A program made the translations under genes and the position numbers. This document shows positions 28,993-37,997 of a stretch of DNA of 64,000 nt, one piece after another. This DNA comes from Diplonema papillatum. Taxonomy: Eukaryota; Euglenozoa; Diplonemea; Diplonemida; Diplonemidae. Location of the stretch: NCBI GenBank assembly GCA_030068145.1, contig JAPJBO010000931.1, positions 24,274 to 88,273 of the forward strand, given 5' to 3'. Under the pieces are notes generated by a model. That model was not told the origin of the DNA, did not search any database, and saw only the letters and a program-made list of their open reading frames with translations. Every line of letters begins with the position of its first letter. The first letter of the stretch is position 1.

Positions 28993-31158
28993 TTATGGTG
29001 CAATCGGGGTCCTGTAAAGCGACTTGGTCGTGGTTGTTGTGTGCTCGTCATAGGGCGCTCCGTATCGGGAGTACTGTCGAACACTCAACGCTTCTTCCGG
29101 GATGAAGACGGCCATGCCTCGTTTCCCGTCATACTCGGTCCATCCGTCAGGGGTGGTGATAGCATTCCTGACCATAATGTGCGGTTGGGATGGCGTGATG
29201 ATCGGCGTCTGTGATCTTGCAGGCGGAGGACCGTAATTTTGCATGGGTGTATGCGACCTGGGTTGTTGCGGATGGACTCGTGGGTCGAAGATGGTGACAT
29301 TCTGAGTATTGTCAACCGACGAGTTATCCACGGGCACAGTGCCGGGAGGGCACATCATGTTTGAATATGGCTGGCAGTGCGGTGCCGGGCGCGACAGCAT
29401 CAATTGCGAGCTTCTCGGCGGGCTGGAAAGCATGCGCTCCGGTTGAGGCGGCGGTGGTGGCATCCTGTAGTTGTGGAATCGTTCTTGCGGACAAACCACA
29501 AAATGTTGTCTTGCGACATGAAGCAGGTGAAACCGCTGCCCGCCCTTGCCGGCTTCACCTGCCTGCTTCAGCTGATAATTTTGGTAGGCGCGGGACGGGA
29601 AACCCAAATGTCGTCTCAGGGCACTGTTGGCCTCTGGGGGTCACAAGTCTGTTGCGACGCGGGGGCAGTGGCAGGCAGGTGTTTGATTTTGTAGATATCT
29701 TACTTTGTACGGTGGCAGCGGCGTGCTTCTCTTCACACTTCCCTTTTCCTCTGCACCACAACGGCCTGACAGGAAAACCAATACCTGGTTTGGGGTGGCG
29801 GGGGCAGCTACATCTCCCATATGCGAGGCATTCAGGTTGACTTATTTTTCGAGACTGGAGGTCCTATGAACATGCAATGTGAATAGCAGAGCACCCGGCT
29901 TTTGTCTGCACTAAAAAGGTGTAGAAAAAAGGTGCTGCCAAAATGCATAGGGGTGGCAGAGTGAGCGGGCGTCGGCCTTCAGGCCGGTAGGCCCAGGTTC
30001 GAACCCCGCCTATCACGCTTTTCCGGTCGAAGATTTGTTTTCGAGTAACTTCTTACTCGCACAGTACATAAGAAGTTGGAGCTACCTTCTCTTACAGCTC
30101 ACCTCCTTCGGCGGAAAAGGGTCCTTTTGCACGCAGTTCCTTCTCTGCGTATCCGGTGCGATCTGGTTCCTCGGGTTGTCTGGTGTGTGTCGAAAGAAGA
30201 CGAATGTAACTCGCATACCTTTGTTGTGGACCACAGCCATCGGGGCATTCCTGTGGCTTCATAACTCTGACTTTGCTGACGTCGCTGTTGGGGTCGAACT
30301 TGTCCAGATACACACGCTTCATCTTGTGGACGCTGAACATCTGATCATCGGACAGTGCACAAAAGATGGCCATCGCGATGTTCTGCTGCCGGAACACATC
30401 TCGCGCCCTAATGGCATAGTCGCACTTCACTGCCCACTCAGCGTCGACCAGTTTTGGGTCATTGCTTTGAGGGCCATCACCGTCGTACCGGTCGTAATGG
30501 AGAACAACTGTTTTAATGGCACCAGGGTACATCTGAAGCAGGATGTCTTCTCTCCGAACGCCGTTACCGATCTCCGATATCTGCTCGTTGGGATTCGGGA
30601 TTCATCGAAGTCAAGTGTCGGATCGGGCGGAGGAAACGCGTTGTCTAGCACAGAAAAGTGAGTGCGGAGGCATACGAGATCATCGCGCAAAGCGTCGAGA
30701 AAGGCGGAGATGTGGCCCGGCCGATGCTTTTGAGCTTCATATTTTGCGTAGTTAACACCTTCAATATGCAAAGAGCCGCGGACTACAGGGTCGTAACGGC
30801 CAAAATAATCGCTGACGGCATCGCGCTGAGGGTGGCACATGTTTGTGTGCCTGTCTTCTGGGGCGCGGTCGTAGAAGTCGAACTGAGGAGGCATGGTCAA
30901 GGGCGGGGGCTGCGGGAGCCGTCCGCTACGAAGGCTGTCATCCACCTTGAAGCTCTCTGGTTGCGTTACTTTCAGGCTTTCCTGCTGGACCGTAGCAGGT
31001 CGCGCTGATGGAGTTTGCTTCGTGGGTCGCCCCTGCTGAGGTGCTTTCGATGGAGGCGGCCTCTCGAACGTTGTCGGCACCGTTCCAGCTGTCTTAACTC
31101 TAGGCGCGGTCATCTTCCTCCTACTCCCACCCCACCCGTTTACCCCTCTTGCAAGCAT
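28993..31158 (-). CDS. Proline-rich protein of unknown function, three exons
   Basis: Exons on the minus strand: A 31158 to about 30576, B about 30540-30219, C 29464-28993. The B/C intron (29465-30218) has donor CAACAAAG|GTATGC and acceptor CAACTACAG|GATG, which join in phase to read PQQR-MPPPPPQPERML. Exons A and B are in different frames; removing a 35-nt segment, CGGAGATCG|GTAACG ... TGCTTCAG|ATG, restores one frame, so it is either a mini-intron or a compensated frameshift. The N-terminus is Pro/Gln/Lys-rich and disordered. The middle (exon A end and exon B) looks globular, with motifs such as HYDRYDGDG and AMAIFCALSDDQMFSVHKMKRVYLDKFD. Exon C is Pro/Ser/Gln-rich with a small folded-looking patch (TTPDGWTEYDGKRGMAVFIP). 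I do not recognise the family. A second ATG at 31113 is an alternative start. Confidence 0.6.
29947..30014 (+). tRNA. tRNA-like Pol III element inside an intron
   Basis: An A-box-like TGGCAGAGTGAG and a perfect B-box GGTTCGAACCC are spaced as in a tRNA. The ends ATAGGGG and CGCCTAT could pair as an acceptor stem with one mismatch, and TTTT follows at 30018-30021 as a Pol III stop. The middle folds as CGGCC-TTCA-GGCCG, which leaves only a 4-nt loop, so I cannot assign an anticodon. At 68 nt it is short for a tRNA. It may be a decayed tRNA or the head of a tRNA-derived SINE. It lies antisense within the intron of the proline-rich gene. Confidence 0.45.
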
Positions 31159-31796
31159 GGTTCTCACGCACTATCACCATTGTTCGGGCTCTTGTTCGGC
31201 TCACCCAATGCCTGAATACCTTTTGGTATGCAATGATGAGCTGACCTCTGCGGTTTCTTAGATAGCGGTAAGGGCGCTGGACGCCATGTCACAAAGGTGC
31301 GAGGTGTTCACTACAGACGGAAACAGTGAGTAATACCCTGAAAACTAAAAAACTAACGAAGCTCTATCGTAACAACGTGAAAAGAAAAGGGTCAGGTAAA
31401 GATTCAACGGAGGAAGACAAGGGAGCGAAGTGACACAAGGAGTATCTTCACACGCATGGATAATGTACAAGAAGGTGCTTAGAGCAGAGGGTTCTTTACG
31501 GTCGCTTCCCTAGACATCCATCTAATGAGAGGCGGAACTGTGGTGCAGAGCTGATGCGAGGCTACGCATTAGAAGATACAGCCGAAGTATTTGTACAGGA
31601 CGCTGTGTCTTAGAGGGCCTAAAGTGCCCCGGAAGGCCTGAATGCGGGCTCCGGTGCGTGTTAATAATCCGCGCCGAACGCAACAATAGTTTCCGATGAT
31701 GAAAAGAGCGAACTGTTTAGCAACGGAACGGTTCGCAGTGTGTCTCGGTCATTCCAACATCAGCGAGCACTGATCAGTAAGTAAGCTGTGCGGATA
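31159..31796. other. Intergenic, no feature seen
   Basis: Between two minus-strand genes: the 5' flank of the proline-rich gene and the 3' flank of the coiled-coil gene. No open frame or repeat of note. Confidence 0.5.
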
Positions 31797-33721
31797 TTAG
31801 CAGCCAGGCGGTCTTGTCCCGGCAAATGTAAGAGACGGTGTCGAAGCTGCCGAACGAGGGGCCGGTGGCGGAGGTGGCGGCGGCGGTAGGTTTGGAAGGG
31901 ATGATGCGTAGGTGTAGGCAGACGTTGACCGGAGGGGACCTCCAGGTGAACCCGGACCGGAATCAGGCGTCGGGGGAATGGAAGAGAGAAGGTGCCTCAG
32001 ATCCGCGACCTGCTGCAACATATGTTGCCGAGTAGCGGGCACCCGCTTTGTCGGCTTTTCACCAAGTGAAATGCCACCATCCGAAGAGGCAGCTTCCCTT
32101 CGCGCGCTGCTGTGCAGGTCCTTCGCGAGGTGATTCAATCTCTCATGAACCATCTGCTTCGGACTGAACTCGCTGTGATGAACCTCTTCTCTCACTTCGT
32201 CATCCTCGTGAGACACCGACCACAGAGGCTGACTGTTCAGCGACTTGTCAACTTGCTCGCCCAGCGGCGCATTCCCCGTCAGCTTCGCGACAATCTCGCC
32301 GAAGGTATCCGTGCTGTTAATAACGACCTCAGGCGTCCCGGGCGACGGTGGCATATTGCTCAGCTCCTCTTTCCGTCTGTTCGCCCGAGAGTACTTGTCA
32401 GTGAAGGTAACCTTGGGTGTTGGCCCAACGACAATAGGAGCCGAAATTCTCGGACTACATACCGGCGGCGGCGTCTGCGGCAACGGCAAACAAGTCACCT
32501 CCCGTGCAATCTCCCGCTGCAACCGCAGCACCTCATCAGAGACTGATCTCTCCCTCTCGTGGCTCTGCTGGAGCTGTTGCTGCAGACGGGCAATTTCCTG
32601 GCGAAGAACAGACACTTGCTGCGCGTCCGCCTCCAGCGAGTCGTTCCTCTCTTCCAACCGACGAATGGTCTGCCTCGCTTGGCCCAGCTCTGCTTTGAAC
32701 TGATCTCTTTGATCTTCTGTGGTGATCAACTCGCTTCTTAAAGCTTCGCCTGTCTCTGTTTCTCTCTTTAAGTCAACTTTCACCTGGCTCAACGTGTCTT
32801 GCAAAGCGGCACATTGCTGTCTTAAGCCTTCTGCTGCTCGACTCGGCGGGTACGCAGGCTGCACTCGTTGCAATGGGGTTCCGTGGGTTTGGGACATGGA
32901 CTCTTCCCGCCATTCTGATGATGCGTCATTCCCAGTCATGTTCGGAAGCGTCGCACTCTTATCATCGGTAATTTCCAGACGCTGTCCACTGTCTAGCACG
33001 TCTCGAATTGCCGCATGGCTCATCGCCGACTGAGACATTCGCATCACATCCCGCGCGTGCAGTATCCGCCCCCGTGCCGATTCAACCGCGTGCATAGGCG
33101 ATGTCGCATATTGCGCGACCGCCGCGGGCGGCCTAGCCCAGTCCAACAGAGACATTTCACGTTCCGCCTCTGCACGGATGGCTTGCTCCAGTAAATGGAA
33201 CTCGGTGCCCCGTACGTCGCCGCTCTCACCGGATCCAATCGGTCGGCCCTCTGCTCTGGCGGTCTCAACATACATTCCGTTTGGGTGGTCCTTTGGAAGC
33301 TTTTTTAAGGAAAACAGCAAAGGTTGACCATCGTCCAACACCTTGCGGACATCCGGATGTGACAGCACGTGGGATAAGCCGAACAGGTATCCTGCTGTCG
33401 GTGCGCTCCCGTCGAGATTGACTTCGAGTATGTACGAGGTGTTCAGGAGGTGGAGGTGTAGTCGATCGTTCAGGGCCGCGCAGCAATACGCGATCACGGA
33501 TGCTGCTGTATTTCCTTCGACCATGGTTACCTTCATTTGCGCCCCATGCTCACCTTCATCGAACGACACCCCGGCAACAACTTCGTCATTCACATAAAAC
33601 GTGGCAGGCACGGGCACACCCCCCGGGGCAGTACCCAAGCTGATCGGCATATAGACCCGCTGCCCCAATAGCTCTGCCCCTTCCTGTGTTCTGTTTCTCG
33701 AGATTTGAACGAATACAGGAC
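31797..33721 (-). CDS. Coiled-coil protein, last exon
   Basis: An open exon of about 640 codons. It begins at the acceptor TTTCTGCAG|GTCCTG (exon start 33721), with an in-frame TGA just upstream, so an earlier exon must supply the start. The N-terminal 130 residues look like a compact alpha/beta domain (PATFYVNDEVVAGVSFDEGE ... LLFSLKKL). A variable linker follows. A heptad-rich coiled coil spans roughly residues 280-400 (LRQQCAALQDTLSQ ... LQREIAREV). The C-terminus is Ser/Pro-rich with a run of nine Pro and ends in GTRPPGC. Proteins of this type are often cytoskeletal or centrosomal scaffolds, but nothing here proves that. No catalytic motif was seen. The 5' exon was not identified; frames at 33768-34007 minus are candidates only. 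Confidence 0.7.
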
Positions 33722-34515
33722 CTGCAGAAAGATGGGGAAGTCACAGGAGTTCAGAAGCTATACTACGTTAGAATGTCCTTTTCAAGCTGATCTTTTGATC
33801 TTGTGGATACAGAAGGAGGACTGTCAGCCCACTAAGACTTTGAACCTGCCACACTGCGCGCACACTGGCTTCTTTGCGCGCTGGAACATACATGTGTCCC
33901 CCGTCGGGGGATTGAAATAAAATACAAGGCATTTCGAGCTCAGCACCGACAGGCCTCGGAACTGCTGTCGTACAGGGGCTGGTCGTAGTTGGTGCCAACG
34001 AACGCAAGTCCTCTTCTCTTCTGAGCCACCCCAGGCAGAGCAGCGTTCTGTCCTTTGCTGCTGCAGCCGGTGGTTGTGGACGGCACGTTCATCACAGATC
34101 CGTGCACAACGGCTTCTCAGTGTCGCAGCCGTGGACGCGTGATTGGGACTGGTTCTTTGGACCTCGCTCTGGGTCGGAGTTTGGATAGGTCTACCGCCTC
34201 TTTACAGGCTTTTGAACTTCAGAGAGGAGAAACTGTCGTGCGTTTATCCATGTCTCGCTCGTTGCTCCCAAGTTAGGTATCCCGCCTGCGCTGACTGGGG
34301 GTTCTTCGACAACTACCTCATGACCCCCGTTGTTCTGTTTGTTTGAGAATCACATGCGGGACGATTCACGCCCCGAGGTTCGCATGTTGGTCTACAGACG
34401 TGGGGCCCAGCCAGGGCAAAGTGGTAGAACTGGTTTTAGGCACTTAAAAGTGGTAGAACTACTTAGGCATGCACCAACTGTCTGACTTTCTCTACAGAGA
34501 AATCATGGTGGTGGG
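33722..34515. other. Probable intron/5' region of the coiled-coil gene
   Basis: No exon could be supported. Small open frames (71-79 codons) lie on both strands. The minus-strand acceptor at 33722-33723 implies at least one exon further upstream, either here or beyond the retrotransposons starting near 34600. Confidence 0.35.
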
Positions 34516-34595
34516 CCTACCCCCTGATCGAGCGTAATCGAGCGTAATATCTTGGGTTAGAATGCAAAGAATCTGTGGCGATAATCTGCATCGCC
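34516..34595 (-). mobile_element. 3'-end fragment of the TG..CA element family
   Basis: The 80 bp here are the inverse of 7101-7179. Shared landmarks in order are CCTACCCCCTGATCGAG, the CGAGCGTAAT repeats, GAATGCAAAGAATCTGTGGC and GATAATCTGCATCGCC. The outermost TGAGCCAATTCA of that family is missing. It shows the family has more than one copy and that the 3' non-coding tail belongs to the element. Confidence 0.8.
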
Positions 34596-35070
34596 TTTCC
34601 CTCGGGCTTCGCCCTCGGGAAAAAATCATGTCCTCGGGAAAATATGCACCCTTACTTACCGGTAAAAATAGCTATTTTTTACCGGCTGGCTTTTTTTTTC
34701 CCTCCGGCCTTCCGAGGGGTGCCGGGACAATAAGGAGGCTTTTTGTCCCGCCGGGACAATAACCGGTTTTATTTCCCTTCACTGGGATGGCTGCCGTGAC
34801 GAACCTAGCTTCTTCGTATCACATGCGGAGAGAGAGAGAGAGAGAGTGGAGAGAAACGACAGTGAGGGTTTGGAGGAGGACGCGGCGTGCGTCGGGGCCC
34901 GTGAGGAAGCACCGGCCACCTTGCTAGATAAAACCTGCCTCGGAAGAGGCACCTATTACTCGCGGGGGTAGGCACCCCTGCGGAGGCCCTCTTCCGTGTG
35001 CCTCCACGCGGAAGGAACACTAGGCATTATTTAAAGAACACGCCGCCCCCTCCCCCCCCTCAATCATCTC

Positions 35071-36837
35071 TCAGTCTCTGGTGTCAAGGTCGGCGACCAT
35101 GTTCTCGCTCGGAACGAGATGAGTGGCCACGTCCACATCGTATAATCGCTCCTGCATTTCAACGATGAGGCAGTTCTCCGCGGGGTGGGGGGACGCGAGC
35201 TTCCTGTGGCGGCTCTCGGCGGTGCTGTTGTCATGGAAGACATCCAGCGTCACCCACCCTGTCGTGACGTGCCTGGCCAGCAGGACGCCCAAAATCGCCG
35301 TCACGAACTCGCGTCGCCGAATTGGCGTCGGCGGAGCCAGTCTCGCCAGTCTGTCCTTCCATCTCCAGCTTTCGCGCGCGAGGATGGTCCGTTGCTGCGG
35401 ATCCAGGACGACCACCCCACCACCTTGGTCGGATGCGTCTGTCCAGACGTGTATCCGTCGCGCGGGGCGTCTGACTGTGCGGGGGGAGACGTCACCCAGC
35501 CAGCACTCGCCGGCTTTGAGCTCCGCGAGCAGCTCCTGCGGAAGCACCACGAGTGTATCCCAGTCCCGGTAGGTTACACACCTACCACTCACCAACCGAC
35601 TCGCGCGCAGCAGCCCGGGATACGCCGCAGCAGGGCACCGCATCACGTACAGCGCCCAGCGCAGACACCCAATGCGCTGGGCCAGAGCGCGAAAAGACGT
35701 CACGCGCTGCGCCTCGTGCGCAAGACAGACATCTACCCATTCCCGCGGAATGGCGAGCGTCTTCTCGGCTAGGTCTAGCACCAGACCGTTGAACGCGCCG
35801 ACCTGCGCAGGGCCCTGCGTCTTGTCCTCTCGGATCTGGATGTTGGTCTCGGCCAGCGCGGCTCTGAGGCGCTGCTCATCCTCGAGGACGTCGGACTTTG
35901 TCGGGCCCCCGTAGGCAATATCATCGTATATCGCCAGACTGCGGTTTCCCATGCCAGCCCGTCGGCGAACGCCCAGGGTCGTCAGCTGGGCGATCGCCGG
36001 CGCACGCGCAATGCCCGGGACGGCAATACAGAATGCATAGTATGAGCCCTGTGCTCGAAAACCTAAGTACGCCCCGAGTTCATTCGCCACCGGAAGCTGG
36101 TAAAAATAACCGAGCAGGTCCAGGGTCGCGAACCACATGTGATCCAGGACGAATGTTTCCACATCGCGGAGTGAGGGGGTGATGGGCGACAGGGGTTGGG
36201 AGGTGCGGTTGTCGAAAGGCCTGCCGTCGATCAGCAGACGGGTTTCCTCTTTGCCCTTCTTGGGGATCTTGAACACTTTCAGGGTGATCCGTGGCCTCGT
36301 GTCGACCGGCCGAATGACGCCGCTTCGCACCATCGCCACCAGGTCGCCTTCTGTGATGTCCAGGCTCGGCGGGGCCTGGTGCCTCTCGTGCGACAGAAGC
36401 ATGGGCTCCCGCGTCAGTTGCCTCAGCACACGGATCTCGTCCTCCCACAGGCCCCGCTCGACCTTGCCGTAGTCTGCCTTCGTTGCTGGCATGGTGTCGA
36501 TGGGTCCGCGGGCAGTTCGGCAGGTCGGGCTTGGCGCCTTCGAGTAGGTCCTCGCCACCAGCTCGGACAGCGCGATCTCCTGCGCCCGAACTCCTTCTAT
36601 GTGCTCGTCGCCATCGTGCAGCAACCAGTCATCCAGCGCGATTTCTTTGTCGAAGTCCGCCTCACTCTGCTCGCCCATGTCGCCTTGTGTGCGACTTTCC
36701 CCCCACGACAGCAGGCGGTCTAGGTGTTTCGAAGCCCCGGGATGGCGGCTGTCCACCCAGTCTCTCAGGGGATGCGAGCCCTTCAGGTCGCACGCATACT
36801 CAGGGCAGTACGTGCTGATCCTTCTGGTGCCCTTCAT
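35071..36837 (-). CDS. Reverse transcriptase-RNase H of the DIRS-like element
   Basis: ATG at 36837 overlaps the stop of the upstream recombinase as ATGA. About 588 residues copy element RNA into DNA and degrade the RNA strand. RT landmarks: the A motif with catalytic Asp in FATLDLLGYFYQL, the fingers segment PRITLKVFKIPKKGKEETRLL, and the YxDD box as AIYDDIAYGG. RNase H landmarks: HVWTDASDQGGGVV, FHDNSTAES, and the terminal MVADLDTRD at the position where related enzymes have NPAD-x-SR. The N-terminal about 130 residues are acidic and unassigned. The frame has no stop or shift and could still be functional. The same frame also stays open upstream, beneath the recombinase. Confidence 0.9.
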   Translation of the reverse strand: MKGTRRISTYCPEYACDLKGSHPLRDWVDSRHPGASKHLDRLLSWGESRTQGDMGEQSEADFDKEIALDDWLLHDGDEHIEGVRAQEIALSELVARTYSKAPSPTCRTARGPIDTMPATKADYGKVERGLWEDEIRVLRQLTREPMLLSHERHQAPPSLDITEGDLVAMVRSGVIRPVDTRPRITLKVFKIPKKGKEETRLLIDGRPFDNRTSQPLSPITPSLRDVETFVLDHMWFATLDLLGYFYQLPVANELGAYLGFRAQGSYYAFCIAVPGIARAPAIAQLTTLGVRRRAGMGNRSLAIYDDIAYGGPTKSDVLEDEQRLRAALAETNIQIREDKTQGPAQVGAFNGLVLDLAEKTLAIPREWVDVCLAHEAQRVTSFRALAQRIGCLRWALYVMRCPAAAYPGLLRASRLVSGRCVTYRDWDTLVVLPQELLAELKAGECWLGDVSPRTVRRPARRIHVWTDASDQGGGVVVLDPQQRTILARESWRWKDRLARLAPPTPIRRREFVTAILGVLLARHVTTGWVTLDVFHDNSTAESRHRKLASPHPAENCLIVEMQERLYDVDVATHLVPSENMVADLDTRD

Positions 36838-37516
36838 CTTGAGGACGCCATCAGGCCGCCGTTCAGCGGCGTGTGGAGTAGGAGCGATGCGCGGGCCGTC
36901 TTCACGCTGTCCGGGGTCAGGCAGCCCCACAGGTAGCGCTTCAGCGTGTCCCTCGACTGGTGCCGGGCCATGAGCAGGAGCTCCTCCCAGTCCGCTCCGC
37001 TCTTGGCCAAATGCTGGAGCGCCCCGCGCTTCCAGCTGTGCTCCGCACACACCGGGAACACCCTCCTTGCCTCGCGCAGCAACTTGCGGGTGGTGGCCTC
37101 GGTGAAGCGGGCTCCGCGCTCCACCCATCTCCTCACCCTCGACGACACGGTCAGGGGAACCCGGTACGTCACCTCGGATTCCCTCATCCGAAGGTTCGCC
37201 TCCTTCGTCGTCCGCCACGAAACGCGCAGGAGTCCGGGCTCCACCACAACTACGTCTTTCGGGGCCAGGGCCCGCAGGTCGGCCATCCGCAATGCGCCTG
37301 CCCACGCCAGGCAAGCCGCCGCCGTCACCTGCTCGTCGCCGCCCTCGACCAGCCGTTCGACAAGGGTGCGTTGCTGCTCCAGCGTGATGGGAGGGCATGC
37401 GTAGGCACCTCCCTGCGCTCGAGCCTGGCCTTGACTATGGCCCTCTTCGTTGCAGAGAGCTCCGTTGCTGGCACACCAAGCCTCGCCCCCAGAACTTCCA
37501 CGTACAGTCTAGCTCG
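36834..37516 (-). CDS. Tyrosine recombinase of the DIRS-like element (partial)
   Basis: The C-terminal catalytic domain is clear: Arg in ALRMADLRAL, the HxxR box as HSWKRGAL, and the His/Tyr end as ARHQSRDTLKRYLWG with the nucleophile Tyr in KRYL. It would integrate the circular DNA copy. The N-terminal core-binding part appears in another register upstream of about 37400 (LYVEVLGARLGVPATELS ...), so a one-base shift near 37395-37405 probably breaks the protein. It is then cut at 37516 by the pogo-like insertion and continues at 39855. Order recombinase before RT is the DIRS order. Confidence 0.8.
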
Positions 37517-37774
37517 TAATTAGTGCGGCTTTAATTCGAGTACATTTTAATTATGTCGTTTTTAATTTTGTCGGGCCCATTTTTCCTGCATTTTGGACTT
37601 AATTACATTTTTCCTGGGTGGGCCTGAGCGAGGCTACTTCCAGACGGTGTGGTACAGTACTCCGCGTCCTGCCGACTCGCTCCAAGGCAGATGTTGCACC
37701 ACGAACAAGGGAAAACGCGTCGAAGAAATAAATCTGATATTGATGAAAGAAAAAGGAAGCAAGGCAACAAGTAA

Positions 37775-37985
37775 CATGCAGGGTCAAAACCTTGTGTCTT
37801 TTTGGAAATGGCCAAAAAAAAATTCTGGAAAAAAAAATGGGGTTTTTGAATTTTAAAATTTTGGAACAAACTCTGCAGAAATTTTCGAGGAAGTTGAGCA
37901 ATTTTTTTTTTTTCCAAATTTTTTTTTTGGGGGTCATCGGCCCCGCGGGAGCGTTTTAAAAAGACCCAGGTTCTGACCCTGCATG
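37775..37985. mobile_element. NTAN-MITE (GTAA target)
   Basis: Ends CATGCAGGGTC and GACCCTGCATG; GTAA is duplicated at 37771-37774 and 37986-37989. It has the family body: A/T runs, GGAACAAACTCTGCAG and GCGGGAGCGTTTTAAAAAG. Confidence 0.9.
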
Positions 37986-37997
37986 GTAAACCCGGAC

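Larger units (their letters stand above)
34600..37516 (-). mobile_element. DIRS-like tyrosine-recombinase retrotransposon, 3' part
   Basis: Read on the minus strand: recombinase frame (37516 to 36834), RT-RNase H (36837-35071), then a 3' tail of about 450 bp with GA-rich and CGCGGGGGTAGGCACC blocks down to about 34630. The 5' part continues at 39855 beyond a pogo-like insertion. A second, truncated copy of the same tail is at 40722-41570 in the same orientation. Ends were not resolved: I could not identify inverted or split repeats for this family with certainty. Confidence 0.75.

Noticed and set aside
36960-37523. 187-codon plus-strand frame over the recombinase
   Set aside because: Antisense shadow of the tyrosine recombinase.
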